Below are positions 1-7,812 of a DNA stretch of 64,000 nt, in pieces (position 1 is the first letter of the stretch; each line of letters starts with the position of its first letter). This DNA comes from an uncultured Paracoccaceae bacterium (GTDB taxonomy: Bacteria; Pseudomonadota; Alphaproteobacteria; Rhodobacterales; Rhodobacteraceae). Under the pieces are notes generated by a model, which saw nothing but the letters and a program-made list of their open reading frames with translations, was not told the origin of the DNA and made no database searches. Position numbers and translations under genes: made by a program. Location: positions 1,278,032-1,342,031 of the forward strand of contig CANMKS010000001.1 of the NCBI GenBank assembly GCA_947498645.1, in the 5' to 3' direction.

Positions 1-1327
1 CGCGCCCGGTTTGAAAGCCTCCCGTGTGATCGGTCTGTCTGATGACATCGCCCGGTCGATGTCTGCCCTTTCTGCGCGTGTTTCAACCGTGCCGGGCCGT
101 TCGGTCATTGGCATTGAATTGCCCAATGAGAACCGCGAGAAAGTTGTGCTGCGCGAAATCCTGTCCCATCGCGACTTTGGTGATGGCAACCAGAAACTGC
201 CGCTGGCCCTGGGCAAGGATATCGGCGGTGAGCCGATTATCGCGAACCTTGCCAAGATGCCTCACCTGCTGATCGCGGGTACGACCGGGTCAGGTAAATC
301 CGTGGCCATCAACACGATGATCCTGTCGCTGCTTTACAAGCTGACGCCGGAAGAATGCCGGATGATCATGATCGACCCCAAGATGCTGGAACTTTCCGTT
401 TATGACGGCATCCCGCACCTGCTGTCCCCGGTTGTGACCGACCCCAAAAAGGCGGTTGTCGCCCTGAAATGGGTCGTCGGTGAAATGGAAGAACGCTATC
501 GCAAGATGTCCAAGATGGGCGTGCGCAACATCGACGGCTTTAATGGCCGGGTGAAAGATGCGCTTGCCAAGGGTGAGATGTTCAGCCGCACGGTGCAAAC
601 CGGGTTTGATGACGAAACCGGTGATCCAATCTTTGAGACAGAGGAATTCCAGCCGGAGGTTCTGCCTTACATCGTTGTGATCGTGGATGAGATGGCCGAT
701 CTGATGATGGTCGCCGGTAAGGAAATCGAGGCCTGCATTCAGCGCCTTGCCCAGATGGCGCGTGCGTCGGGCATTCACCTGATCATGGCGACGCAGCGCC
801 CGTCGGTTGATGTCATTACCGGGACGATCAAGGCCAACTTCCCTACGCGCATTTCTTTCCAGGTGACCTCAAAAATCGACAGCCGCACGATTCTGGGCGA
901 GATGGGCGCAGAGCAGCTATTGGGTATGGGTGACATGCTCTACATGGCTGGTGGTTCGAAGATCACCCGCGTCCATGGACCGTTTGTGAGCGACGAAGAG
1001 GTTGAGGAGATCGTCAACCACCTCAAAGGGTTCGGTCCGCCAGAGTATATGTCGGGTGTGGTTGAAGGGCCCGCCGACGACCAGGAAAGCAACATTGATC
1101 TCGTGCTTGGCTTGGGCGACGGATCTGATAGCGAAAACGCGCTTTATGATACGGCAGTGGCGATTGTGATCAAGGATCGCAAATGCTCGACATCCTACAT
1201 CCAACGCAAGCTGGCGATTGGCTATAACAAGGCCGCCCGTTTGGTCGAGCAGATGGAGGATGAAGGCGTGGTGAGCAGTGCCAACCACGTTGGCAAGCGC
1301 GAGATCTTGGTGCCTGAGCAGCATTGA
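1..1327 (+). CDS. ftsK: DNA translocase FtsK, C-terminal part (5' end outside window)
   Basis: This is the motor and gamma domains of FtsK, the septal hexameric ATPase that pumps DNA towards dif and activates XerCD during division. The frame is open to the first base, so the TTG at 11 is internal and the gene is cut by the window edge; the N-terminal membrane domain is missing. Visible are Walker A GTTGSGKS (about base 278), Walker [12 protein letters not shown], the [13 protein letters not shown] segment, and a C-terminal winged helix ([20 protein letters not shown]) of the type that reads KOPS sites. It ends with TGA and is followed by a terminator at 1403. Identification is secure; the total length cannot be judged. 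Confidence 0.97.
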   Translation, partial: APGLKASRVIGLSDDIARSMSALSARVSTVPGRSVIGIELPNENREKVVLREILSHRDFGDGNQKLPLALGKDIGGEPIIANLAKMPHLLIAGTTGSGKSVAINTMILSLLYKLTPEECRMIMIDPKMLELSVYDGIPHLLSPVVTDPKKAVVALKWVVGEMEERYRKMSKMGVRNIDGFNGRVKDALAKGEMFSRTVQTGFDDETGDPIFETEEFQPEVLPYIVVIVDEMADLMMVAGKEIEACIQRLAQMARASGIHLIMATQRPSVDVITGTIKANFPTRISFQVTSKIDSRTILGEMGAEQLLGMGDMLYMAGGSKITRVHGPFVSDEEVEEIVNHLKGFGPPEYMSGVVEGPADDQESNIDLVLGLGDGSDSENALYDTAVAIVIKDRKCSTSYIQRKLAIGYNKAARLVEQMEDEGVVSSANHVGKREILVPEQH

Positions 1328-1402
1328 GCCAATGCGGCGTTGGTTGATCTCGCGTCAACCAAAGCGCGCAACTTTCGCCAATATCTACCCTAGGTATGTG
1401 GT

Positions 1403-1434
1403 GCCGCAGCCACCAAAAGGCGCTGCGGCTTTTC
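1403..1434 (+). terminator. Rho-independent terminator of ftsK
   Basis: An 8-bp stem GCCGCAGC/GCTGCGGC (1403-1410 with 1422-1429) with an 11-base loop is followed by TTTT and a T-rich run. It lies 75 bases past the ftsK stop. A second perfect 8-bp hairpin, TTGGTTGA/TCAACCAA at 1340-1362, lies between stop and terminator but has no T tract. Confidence 0.75.
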
Positions 1435-1657
1435 ATTTGTTGCGCAGATGGGTAATTTTGTTGCGCGCTAGCCACAGCCGTTGCTGCTGTGAAATCAACT
1501 GTTGAGTGCGCGCCACCAAAAATCCTATTCAGCACGTCCCGAAACGACGGATCGGACCCTAGCGGCAAGAGGTGATCACTCTGCCGGTGCGGGCGGCGCT
1601 GCCAGCCCCGTATGCCAGGGCCGGGACATCAAAAGGGGCTAGCTTCAGGTGCTAGTG

Positions 1658-1730
1658 TTCGATGTAGCTCATCAGGTAGAGCAATAGATTCATAATCTAT
1701 CTGTAGCGGGTTCGAATCCCGCCATTGAAA
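1658..1730 (+). tRNA. tRNA-like RNA with CAU anticodon loop (formally tRNA-Met)
   Basis: A complete cloverleaf can be drawn by hand. The acceptor stem is TTCGATG (1658-1664) with CATTGAA (1723-1729), 7 bp with one G-U pair. The D stem is GCTC/GAGC, the anticodon stem ATAGA/TCTAT with loop TTCATAA (anticodon CAT at 1691-1693), and the T stem GCGGG/CCCGC with loop TTCGAAT. The discriminator is A1730 and no CCA is encoded. It is odd for a decoding tRNA: position 1 is U paired with A72, unlike the G1-C72 of elongator Met tRNA or the C1xA72 mismatch of the initiator. A 5-bp hairpin (1639-1655) precedes it and another tRNA-like fold abuts its 3' end. Lying upstream of a slipin gene, it may be the tRNA-like non-coding RNA associated with SPFH/Band-7 proteins rather than a decoding tRNA. 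Confidence 0.7.
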
Positions 1731-1774
1731 CTGGAAAAGCGCGTGAGCGTTTGAGGTTCGACTCCTCTTTCAAG
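1731..1774 (+). ncRNA. Miniature tRNA-like fold abutting the tRNA-like RNA
   Basis: Immediately after base 1730, CTGGAAA (1731-1737) pairs with TTTCAAG (1768-1774) at 6 of 7 positions like an acceptor stem. Inside are a small CGC-GTGA-GCG hairpin (1740-1749) and a canonical-looking T arm GAGG-TTCGACT-CCTC (1753-1767). The D and anticodon arms of a normal tRNA are missing. It could be a degenerate tRNA, part of a larger structured RNA, or chance; the T loop matching the TTCRANY pattern argues against pure chance. It is probably cotranscribed with the preceding tRNA-like unit. Confidence 0.4.
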
Positions 1775-1795
1775 GACGTCTGCAAAACGTCTTTT
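1772..1795 (+). terminator. Hairpin with T tract ending the tRNA-like RNA
   Basis: AAGGACGT (1772-1779) pairs with ACGTCTTT (1787-1794), including one G-U pair, around the 7-base loop CTGCAAA, followed by one more T. It could terminate the structured RNA. Its first three bases overlap the 3' acceptor strand of the mini-fold, so the two structures would compete. The loop is identical to a tRNA-Cys anticodon loop, which may be coincidence. Confidence 0.45.
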
Positions 1796-2129
1796 CATAC
1801 GGGTATCCGGGGTTGCCTCAGCAGGGGTGACTTGCCCGACAGTATGCGCCTTGGCGTGTGCTGAACGGTGGCTCATCGCTGCTCTGCCCTTTTGGCGGCG
1901 GCGGGTGATGGTGCGCACGGCCTTTGGTCCGGCAGCGCGGGTTTCGATCCGCGCAGACCGCGCCCTTGGCCTTGCCTGCCCGCTCACCTGTCTGCCCCCG
2001 GCGGGGCATGGCGCGGGGCGGCCTCGGATATCTTTCACACCTGTCATCCATTCCGGATGCAACACCAAATCATAGGAGATCGCATTGCGACACCGACGTT
2101 AACCGCAAGAGAACAAAGGAGAATTCATC
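1796..2129 (+). other. Non-coding spacer before the slipin gene
   Basis: I see no convincing gene here; the open frames on both strands are G+C-driven and lack start signals or family likeness. One further T-arm-like hairpin, GCGCGG-GTTTCGAT-CCGCGC, sits at 1935-1954. The slipin ribosome-binding site AAGGAG is at 2116-2121. Confidence 0.5.
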
Positions 2130-3263
2130 ATGTTGCGGCTTATTGATAAATTGACCGGCCACCGGCGGCTGGTCCTGACTGAAAACGACCGGGCGGTTCT
2201 GGTCCGCAAGGGGCGCGTTGTTGCGATCCTTGGGGCGGGTGAACACCGGATCAAACGCAACGATGTGGTCGAAGGACATACCCTGACGGCCGCAATCTTC
2301 TCTGGCGGGAACGTGGATACGCTTTTGCGGGATGCGCCTGATTTGGTGGCGACACATTTGGTTGAGGTGCGGACAACAGCGGCAGAAGTCGCGTTGGTCG
2401 AGCGGGACGGGCGGTTCATGTCCGCACTTGCCCCTGACACGCGGCTGCACCTTTGGACGGATGCGGGGCCCTTTGTGGTTACGCGCCACGATGTCGCCTC
2501 GGATGTGCGCGTACCTGCTGATCTGGCCAAACGGCTGGTGCGGGCACGGCTGACGGCCTTGGTGACATCTGTTGATGTTGCTGAGGGCCACGTTGGTGTG
2601 ATGACGATGGACGGCACCAACCCTGTGGTGCTGACTGCTGGTGCGCATACCTTCTGGAATGTCGGGCCCAAGGTCGCGGTCAAGCTGGTGGACACACGTC
2701 TGCGCAGCCATGATGTGACCGGGCACGAGATCCTGACGCGGGACCGGGTGACGCTGCGGGTGAACCTTGCCGCTGACTTCCGGGTCGTGGACCCTGTGAC
2801 AGCCGTTACAAAGGTGCGGGACTTTGAAGAGGCGTTGCACCGGGCTCTTGGGCTGGCATTCCGGCGGACGCTGGGCGCGCTGACCCTTGATGCGCTGTTG
2901 GCCGACAAGGTTGCCGTTGATGAAGGGGCTGCAAATGCAGTCCGGACAGAGATGGCCGCCTTGGGTGTCGAAGTGGGTGCGATTGCGTTGAAAGACGTGA
3001 TCCTGCCCGGTGAGATGCGCGACATCCTGACGGCGGTTGTTGCCGCTGAAAAGGAGGCCGAGGCCAACGTCATCAGGCGGCGGGAAGAAACGAACGCAAC
3101 GCGGTCGCTTTTGAACACCGCCAAGGTGATGGCCGAAAACCCTGTGATGTTGCGGCTGAAAGAGCTTGAAGCTTTGGAAGTCATTGCAGGCAAGGTCGAA
3201 CGGCTGACCGTACACAACGGGACGGCCGGTCTGCTGGCCGATGTTGTCAAACTGCGCGACTGA
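2130..3263 (+). CDS. Slipin / SPFH (Band-7) domain protein
   Basis: A 377-residue protein of the slipin branch of the SPFH superfamily, whose members form oligomeric scaffolds. The SPFH part is recognisable from about residue 180 (LVDTRLRSHDV, then GHEILTRDRVTLRVN), followed by a helical AEKEAEANVIRRREETNATR segment and a VMLRLKELEALEVIAGKVER tail. The N-terminal half repeats a short beta unit with pattern G..V..L.AG.H at about residues 22-40, 87-109 and 155-177. Unlike typical stomatins there is no N-terminal hydrophobic hairpin, so it looks soluble. Start chosen from AAGGAG eight bases upstream. It stands alone between a tRNA-like RNA and its own terminator, which suggests an RNA-linked scaffold role rather than membrane organisation; that role is inference. 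Confidence 0.85.
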   Translation: MLRLIDKLTGHRRLVLTENDRAVLVRKGRVVAILGAGEHRIKRNDVVEGHTLTAAIFSGGNVDTLLRDAPDLVATHLVEVRTTAAEVALVERDGRFMSALAPDTRLHLWTDAGPFVVTRHDVASDVRVPADLAKRLVRARLTALVTSVDVAEGHVGVMTMDGTNPVVLTAGAHTFWNVGPKVAVKLVDTRLRSHDVTGHEILTRDRVTLRVNLAADFRVVDPVTAVTKVRDFEEALHRALGLAFRRTLGALTLDALLADKVAVDEGAANAVRTEMAALGVEVGAIALKDVILPGEMRDILTAVVAAEKEAEANVIRRREETNATRSLLNTAKVMAENPVMLRLKELEALEVIAGKVERLTVHNGTAGLLADVVKLRD

Positions 3264-3278
3264 CGCGGTACGAGAACC

Positions 3279-3315
3279 TGACCCATCCGGGGACATCCCT
3301 CGGGTGGGTCATTTT
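3279..3315 (+). terminator. Rho-independent terminator of the slipin gene
   Basis: An 11-bp stem TGACCCATCCG/CGGGTGGGTCA (3279-3289 with 3301-3311, one G-U pair) is followed by TTTTGTTT. This isolates the slipin gene from the downstream MFS gene. Confidence 0.9.
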
Positions 3316-3401
3316 GTTTGAACGGCTCTGGTTGCGCTGACGTGTCAGCAGAGTTGCAAAAGCGCCTTGCTACCCATCGCAAAGAAGTGTCGATTGGCCG
3401 C

Positions 3402-4607
3402 ATGAAGCTGACCGGTCCCTTTTTGTTTATTCTTGCCACGTTGATGATCGACGCCATTGGCGTGGGCATCGTGTTCCCGATCATGCCCGACCTGATGGAC
3501 CGGGTGGGTGCCGCCAGCACTGCCGAAGGCGCGTTTTGGGGCGGCATCATGATGTCGGCCTATGCCGCTGCGATGTTCTTGTTCGGGCCTATCATCGGCA
3601 GCCTGTCTGACGCTTTTGGCCGAAGGCCCATCCTGATTGCCGCCTTGGTGACGCTGACCATTGATTATGTGATTATGGCAATGGCGCAGACCTATTGGGT
3701 GTTGTTGGTCGGCCGCGTTGTAGCGGGTATGGCGGGCGCCACCTATATCACGGCCACAGCCTATATTGCGGATATTGCAAAACCTGATCAACGTGGGGCG
3801 GCCTTTGGGATGATCGGGGCGGCCTTTGGGATTGGCTTTGTGATGGGCCCGGCGCTTGGTGGGCTTGCCTCGGGCTGGCATATCACAGCGCCGTTCTGGA
3901 TCGCGGCGGCCCTGTCGGCCGCCAACGTGGCGTTTGGCATCTTCATCTTGCCGGAATCGCTCAAACCAGAAAACCGCCGTCCCTTTGGCAGGGGCGAGTT
4001 GAACCCCTTTGCCACGATCTTGCGCGCGCTGCGCGTACCCGGCCTTGCCATCCCGCTGATCTGTATCTTTGTGTTCGAGTTCGCAAATATGGTCTATCCA
4101 ACACTCTGGGCATTTTGGGGCCGCGAGGTTTTTGCCTGGAACGGATTCACCATCGGGCTGACGCTTTCGGCCTATGGTGTCTTGATCGCGGTGGTGCAGG
4201 CGGGTGTTTTGCCACAGCTGACACGGCGGTTTGGTGACTACAACACGCTGCTCTTTGCCGTGGCGACGGGATTTATTGCGATGATCGGCTTTGGCTTTGC
4301 CGGTGCCATTTGGGCGATCGTTGTGTTTCTGCCGTTGGCGGCATTATCCGATATGGCACCGCCTTTGATGACTGCATTTGCCGCCAACCGTGTGGGCGAG
4401 GATCAACAGGGTTTGGTGCAAGGTGTGATTGCGTCCCTGTCATCGGTTGCGGCGGTCGCCGCCCCTTTGATGCTGACAGGGGTGTTCGAACATTTCGTGA
4501 ATGACGAGGGGCTTTACCTGCCGGGAATGCCGTTCCTGATCGGGGCGCTGCTGATCGTGGTCATTGTGCCTTTGATCCTGCGACTGCGCCCACAGGATGC
4601 GCCCTGA
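3402..4607 (+). CDS. TCR/Tet family MFS transporter
   Basis: A 401-residue, 12-helix major facilitator of the tetracycline-resistance (TetA-like) subfamily, expected in the inner membrane as a proton-coupled drug or metabolite exporter. The N-terminus FLFILATLMIDAIGVGIVFP, the MFS motif A variant GSLSDAFGRRPIL between helices 2 and 3, and GAAFGIGFVMGPALGG in helix 5 fit the family. The frame stays open upstream to 3318, but that segment is polar and unlike the family, so the ATG at 3402 is preferred; its ribosome-binding site is weak. It lies alone after the slipin terminator. Substrate cannot be told from sequence; actual tetracycline resistance should not be assumed. Confidence 0.88.
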   Translation: MKLTGPFLFILATLMIDAIGVGIVFPIMPDLMDRVGAASTAEGAFWGGIMMSAYAAAMFLFGPIIGSLSDAFGRRPILIAALVTLTIDYVIMAMAQTYWVLLVGRVVAGMAGATYITATAYIADIAKPDQRGAAFGMIGAAFGIGFVMGPALGGLASGWHITAPFWIAAALSAANVAFGIFILPESLKPENRRPFGRGELNPFATILRALRVPGLAIPLICIFVFEFANMVYPTLWAFWGREVFAWNGFTIGLTLSAYGVLIAVVQAGVLPQLTRRFGDYNTLLFAVATGFIAMIGFGFAGAIWAIVVFLPLAALSDMAPPLMTAFAANRVGEDQQGLVQGVIASLSSVAAVAAPLMLTGVFEHFVNDEGLYLPGMPFLIGALLIVVIVPLILRLRPQDAP

Positions 4608-4709
4608 TGGGTCAGTTTACGCTGATGGTTGAATGCGTTTGCGTCACCTCCTTGTGACATTGGGGTGCGAGGAGCTACCCTGACCGTATTCTGGATGGGG
4701 AGTCTTACG

Positions 4710-6668
4710 ATGAAACTGACACTAAACCGCCGCCATTTTCTTGCCGGGTCTGCGGGCCTGATCGCCATGCATCCTTTCTCGGTCAATGCGGCCACTGGTC
4801 AGGCGCATTTGCGTTTGATGGAAACCACCGACCTGCATGTGCATGTATTTCCTTACGACTATTACGCGGATCGGCCCGTCGATACGGTTGGCCTTTCGCG
4901 TACCGCGAGCCTGATTGAAGATGTGCGCGCCGAATCAACCAATTCGCTGCTGCTCGACAATGGTGACTTTCTGCAAGGGAACCCGATGGGTGACTACATC
5001 GCCTATGAGCGGGGCATGGCAGAGGGCGATATGCACCCCGTCATTACCGCGATGAACACGCTGGGCTTTGATGCCTCGACCCTGGGCAATCATGAATTCA
5101 ACTACGGTATATCGTTCCTGCTGAAATCCGTTTCGGGCGCTGCTTTCCCGGTGGTTTCGGCCAATGTGGTCAAGGAAATGGGGGCTTCACCCACCGCCGA
5201 CACAACGCTGTTGCCGCCCTATGTGATCCTCGAGCGCGAGATCATCGACGGTGACGGCACCGCCCTGCCGATCAAGATCGGCCTGATCGGCTTTGTGCCG
5301 CCACAGATCATGAACTGGGACCGCAAGCATCTGGAAGGCAACGTGCAGGCCCGCGATATCGTGGCAAGCGCCCGCGCCTATGTCCCGCAGATGAAGGAAG
5401 AAGGTGCCGATATCATCGTGGCCCTTGCCCATTCTGGCATTGGCGAGGCGAATGAAAGCGACGGGATGGAAAACGCCGCCATTCCACTGGCCGCTGTTGA
5501 AGGGATTGATGCGATCCTGACGGGCCATAGTCATCTGGTATTCCCGTCGTCCAATTACGACGATTGGGCCGGCGTTGACGTGGCCAATGGCACCATCGGC
5601 GGCAAACCCGGTGTGATGGGTGGCTTCTGGGGCAGTCATATGGGCCTTGTCGATCTGCTGTTGGAGCATGATGGCGGCACATGGCGGGTGCTGTCGCACA
5701 CTGCCGAGGCACGCCCAATCTCGCGTCGCGAAGAGGACCGCAGCATCACAGCATTGGTTGATGACTTTGCGCCTGTTCTGGCCTCAATCGCGGATGTGCA
5801 TGAGGAAACGCTGAACTACGTGCGGACTGCAGTGGGCAAGACCGATGCGGCATTGCACAGCTATTTCGCGCTGGTTGCCGATGATCCGTCGGTGCAGATC
5901 GTGTCCAACGCGCAGACGTGGTACATCGCCGAACAGATGGTTGGCACCGAATACGAAGGCCTGCCGATCCTGTCCGCCGCCGCACCGTTCAAGGCTGGCG
6001 GCCGGGGCGGGCCGGAGTATTACACCGATGTGCCGGTTGGTGATGTGGCGATCAAGAATGTGGCCGACCTTTACCTCTATCCCAACACGGTGCGCGCGGT
6101 GAAAGTCACGGGTGCCACCGTCAAGGACTGGCTGGAGCGGTCAGCGGGGATGTTCAATCAGGTCGAGGCCGGGGCGAGCGATGCCATCCTGCTGAACCCT
6201 GATTTCCCAAGCTACAACTTTGATGTCATCGACGGGGTGACCTATCAGATTGACCTGTCGCAGCCGTCAAAGTTCGACCGCGAGGGCGAGGTGATCAACG
6301 CGGATGCCAATCGCATCGTTGATTTGCAATTCAACGGCGCGCCAATTGATCCTGATCAGGAATTCATCATCGCGACCAACAACTACCGCGCGTCAGGCGG
6401 AGGCAGTTTTCCCGGTGCGGATGGATCAACTGTGATCTTTGAAGGCCCCGACACAAACCGTGATGTGATTGTGCGCTACATCGTCGAGCAAGGCACGGTT
6501 AGTCCGCGCGCGGACGGGAACTGGTCCTTTGCGCCATTGCCCGATACGTCGGTCATCTTTGAGACAGGACCAGCGGGTGCCACCTATGCCGATGGTGTGC
6601 CCGGCGTGCAGATCGAGCAAGCGGGTCAAAGCGACAGCGGATTTGCGCAGTTCCGCATCGGCCTGTAG
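4710..6668 (+). CDS. cpdB: Tat-exported 2',3'-cyclic-nucleotide 2'-phosphodiesterase/3'-nucleotidase
   Basis: A 652-residue periplasmic bifunctional nucleotidase that hydrolyses 2',3'-cyclic nucleotides and 3'-nucleotides, releasing nucleosides and phosphate. A twin-arginine signal (NRRHFLAGSAGLIA, residues 6-19) leads into the metallophosphoesterase domain with metal-binding DLHVHVF (D41, H43), LDNGDFLQGNP, GNHEFNYG and LTGHSHLVFP. The C-terminal 5'-nucleotidase domain follows (about residues 380-600, with the GGRGGPEYYTD and NNYRASGGGSFPG loops). Start at 4710 fits the signal peptide and a GGGGAG at 4697-4702; the upstream in-frame extension would bury the Tat motif. It is transcribed alone and ends at a bidirectional terminator shared with rpsU. 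Likely role is nucleotide and phosphate scavenging. Confidence 0.92.
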   Translation: MKLTLNRRHFLAGSAGLIAMHPFSVNAATGQAHLRLMETTDLHVHVFPYDYYADRPVDTVGLSRTASLIEDVRAESTNSLLLDNGDFLQGNPMGDYIAYERGMAEGDMHPVITAMNTLGFDASTLGNHEFNYGISFLLKSVSGAAFPVVSANVVKEMGASPTADTTLLPPYVILEREIIDGDGTALPIKIGLIGFVPPQIMNWDRKHLEGNVQARDIVASARAYVPQMKEEGADIIVALAHSGIGEANESDGMENAAIPLAAVEGIDAILTGHSHLVFPSSNYDDWAGVDVANGTIGGKPGVMGGFWGSHMGLVDLLLEHDGGTWRVLSHTAEARPISRREEDRSITALVDDFAPVLASIADVHEETLNYVRTAVGKTDAALHSYFALVADDPSVQIVSNAQTWYIAEQMVGTEYEGLPILSAAAPFKAGGRGGPEYYTDVPVGDVAIKNVADLYLYPNTVRAVKVTGATVKDWLERSAGMFNQVEAGASDAILLNPDFPSYNFDVIDGVTYQIDLSQPSKFDREGEVINADANRIVDLQFNGAPIDPDQEFIIATNNYRASGGGSFPGADGSTVIFEGPDTNRDVIVRYIVEQGTVSPRADGNWSFAPLPDTSVIFETGPAGATYADGVPGVQIEQAGQSDSGFAQFRIGL

Positions 6669-6680
6669 GCCAAACAAAAG

Positions 6681-6713
6681 CCCCCGCCTGATCACTCAGA
6701 CGGGGGTTCTTTG
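6681..6713. terminator. Bidirectional terminator between cpdB and rpsU
   Basis: CCCCCG (6681-6686) pairs with CGGGGG (6701-6706) around an inner CTGA/TCAG stem. TTCTTTG follows on the plus strand and a T-rich run (complement of AAACAAAAG) follows on the minus strand. It serves the two convergent genes. Confidence 0.85.
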
Positions 6714-6735
6714 ATCGTAACGTCGAAGGGTCGCT

Positions 6736-6942
6736 TTACAGCAGACCTTCACGCTGGAGCTTCTTACGTGCCAGCTTGCGCTGACGACGGATAGCTTCTG
6801 CTTTCTCGCGCGCTTTACGCACGGACGGCTTTTCGAAATGTTGCTTGAGCTTCATTTCACGAAAAACGCCCTCACGCTGGAGCTTTTTCTTCAGAGCACG
6901 CAACGCCTGATCGACGTTGTTATCACGAACACTAACCTGCAT
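6736..6942 (-). CDS. rpsU: 30S ribosomal protein S21
   Basis: A 68-residue basic protein of the small ribosomal subunit, near the anti-Shine-Dalgarno region of 16S rRNA, important for initiation. It matches S21 throughout: [20 protein letters not shown] at the N-terminus, then [15 protein letters not shown] and a lysine/arginine-rich C-terminus ([17 protein letters not shown]). Full family length. A ribosome-binding site AAAGGTGGTG lies upstream on the minus strand. It is divergent from the COQ9 gene, from which it is separated by about 110 bases holding both promoters. High confidence. Confidence 0.97.
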   Translation of the reverse strand: MQVSVRDNNVDQALRALKKKLQREGVFREMKLKQHFEKPSVRKAREKAEAIRRQRKLARKKLQREGLL

Positions 6943-7050
6943 GTGGTTTACACCACCTTTCTAAGTTGGATTTGCAAAAATTGCAGGAAGTGGGCAGATA
7001 GCAAGAACACACTAGTTTGTCCAGCACAGGATAACGCGATGGAGGCCGCC

Positions 7051-7749
7051 ATGATGACCGCACCAATTGATCCCGCATTGAACCAGCTGTTGGACGCTGC
7101 ACTGCCGCATGTGGCCTTTGATGGCTGGGCACCCCGCACCTTTGATGCTGCCATTGCCGAAGTTGGCATTGATCCCGCCCACGCCCAAACCCTTTGCCCG
7201 CGCGGGGCTGTTGATCTGGCGATTGCCTATCACAAGCGCGGTGATGCCGCGATGGTCGCCGCACTGAACAACGCGGATCTGCGCGATATGCGGTTTCGCG
7301 ACAAGGTGGCACATGCGATCCGCCTGCGCATTCGCGCCATTGATGACAAAGAGGCCGTGCGCCGTGGCACATCGTTGTTTGCGTTGCCGCATATGGCCGC
7401 TGACGGGGCCAAGCTGGTCTGGGGCACGGCGGATGAGATCTGGACTGCGCTGGGCGACAGTTCGCGCGATGTGAACTGGTATACCAAGCGGCTGACCCTG
7501 GCGGGTGTCTATAGTTCGGTTGTTCTGTTCTGGCTGGGTGATGACAGTCTGGATGCGCAGGCGACCGATGCCTTTATCGACCGGCGCATCGACAATGTGA
7601 TGCAGTTCGAAAAGGTCAAGGCGCAGGTGCGGGACAATCCGCTGACCAAACCTTTTGCTGCCACCCTGGAGCGTATGATGTCAGGGGTGAAAGCCCCGCC
7701 CAAGACGCCGGATGTCGATCTGCCGGGCATGTGGCGCGACCCGCAATAA
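7051..7749 (+). CDS. COQ9 family protein
   Basis: A COQ9-family protein, which in mitochondria and alphaproteobacteria binds isoprenoid lipids and assists the COQ7-type hydroxylation step of ubiquinone synthesis; the fold is TetR-like. Recognisable are VAFDGWAPRTFDAAIAEVGI near the N-terminus, KVAHAIRLRIRAIDDKEAVR in the centre and WYTKRLTLAGVYSSVVLFWL towards the C-terminus. About 232 residues. The frame is open from 6838, but GGAGG at 7041-7045 places the start at ATG 7051 or 7054. It is divergent from rpsU, a neighbour pair I recall from other Rhodobacterales. Function beyond family assignment is inference. Confidence 0.88.
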   Translation: MMTAPIDPALNQLLDAALPHVAFDGWAPRTFDAAIAEVGIDPAHAQTLCPRGAVDLAIAYHKRGDAAMVAALNNADLRDMRFRDKVAHAIRLRIRAIDDKEAVRRGTSLFALPHMAADGAKLVWGTADEIWTALGDSSRDVNWYTKRLTLAGVYSSVVLFWLGDDSLDAQATDAFIDRRIDNVMQFEKVKAQVRDNPLTKPFAATLERMMSGVKAPPKTPDVDLPGMWRDPQ

Positions 7750-7812
7750 GTTGGGTTTGTCAAAGCTGGTCTGATACAGCATAGCTGGATCGCAGCGATA
7801 AGGATCAGACCG

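Noticed and set aside
1449..1464. Sigma-54-like GG-N10-GC (TTGC at the -12 position) upstream of the tRNA-like RNA
   Set aside because: Only the invariant GG and TTGC match and it lies about 190 bases from the RNA; one such match is expected by chance. It would be interesting only because RtcR-controlled RNA-repair operons use sigma-54.
1796..2129. Open frames of 76-92 codons upstream of the slipin gene
   Set aside because: Cysteine-, proline- and arginine-rich translations with no start signal; typical of non-coding G+C-rich DNA.
2070..3550. Long open frames (408 and 483 codons) on the minus strand opposite the slipin gene
   Set aside because: They mirror a G+C-rich coding strand, have no family likeness, no ribosome-binding site, and conflict with the clear SPFH frame and its terminator.
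6838..7050. N-terminal extension of the COQ9 gene
   Set aside because: It overlaps rpsU on the other strand, has no family likeness, and GGAGG precedes ATG 7051.
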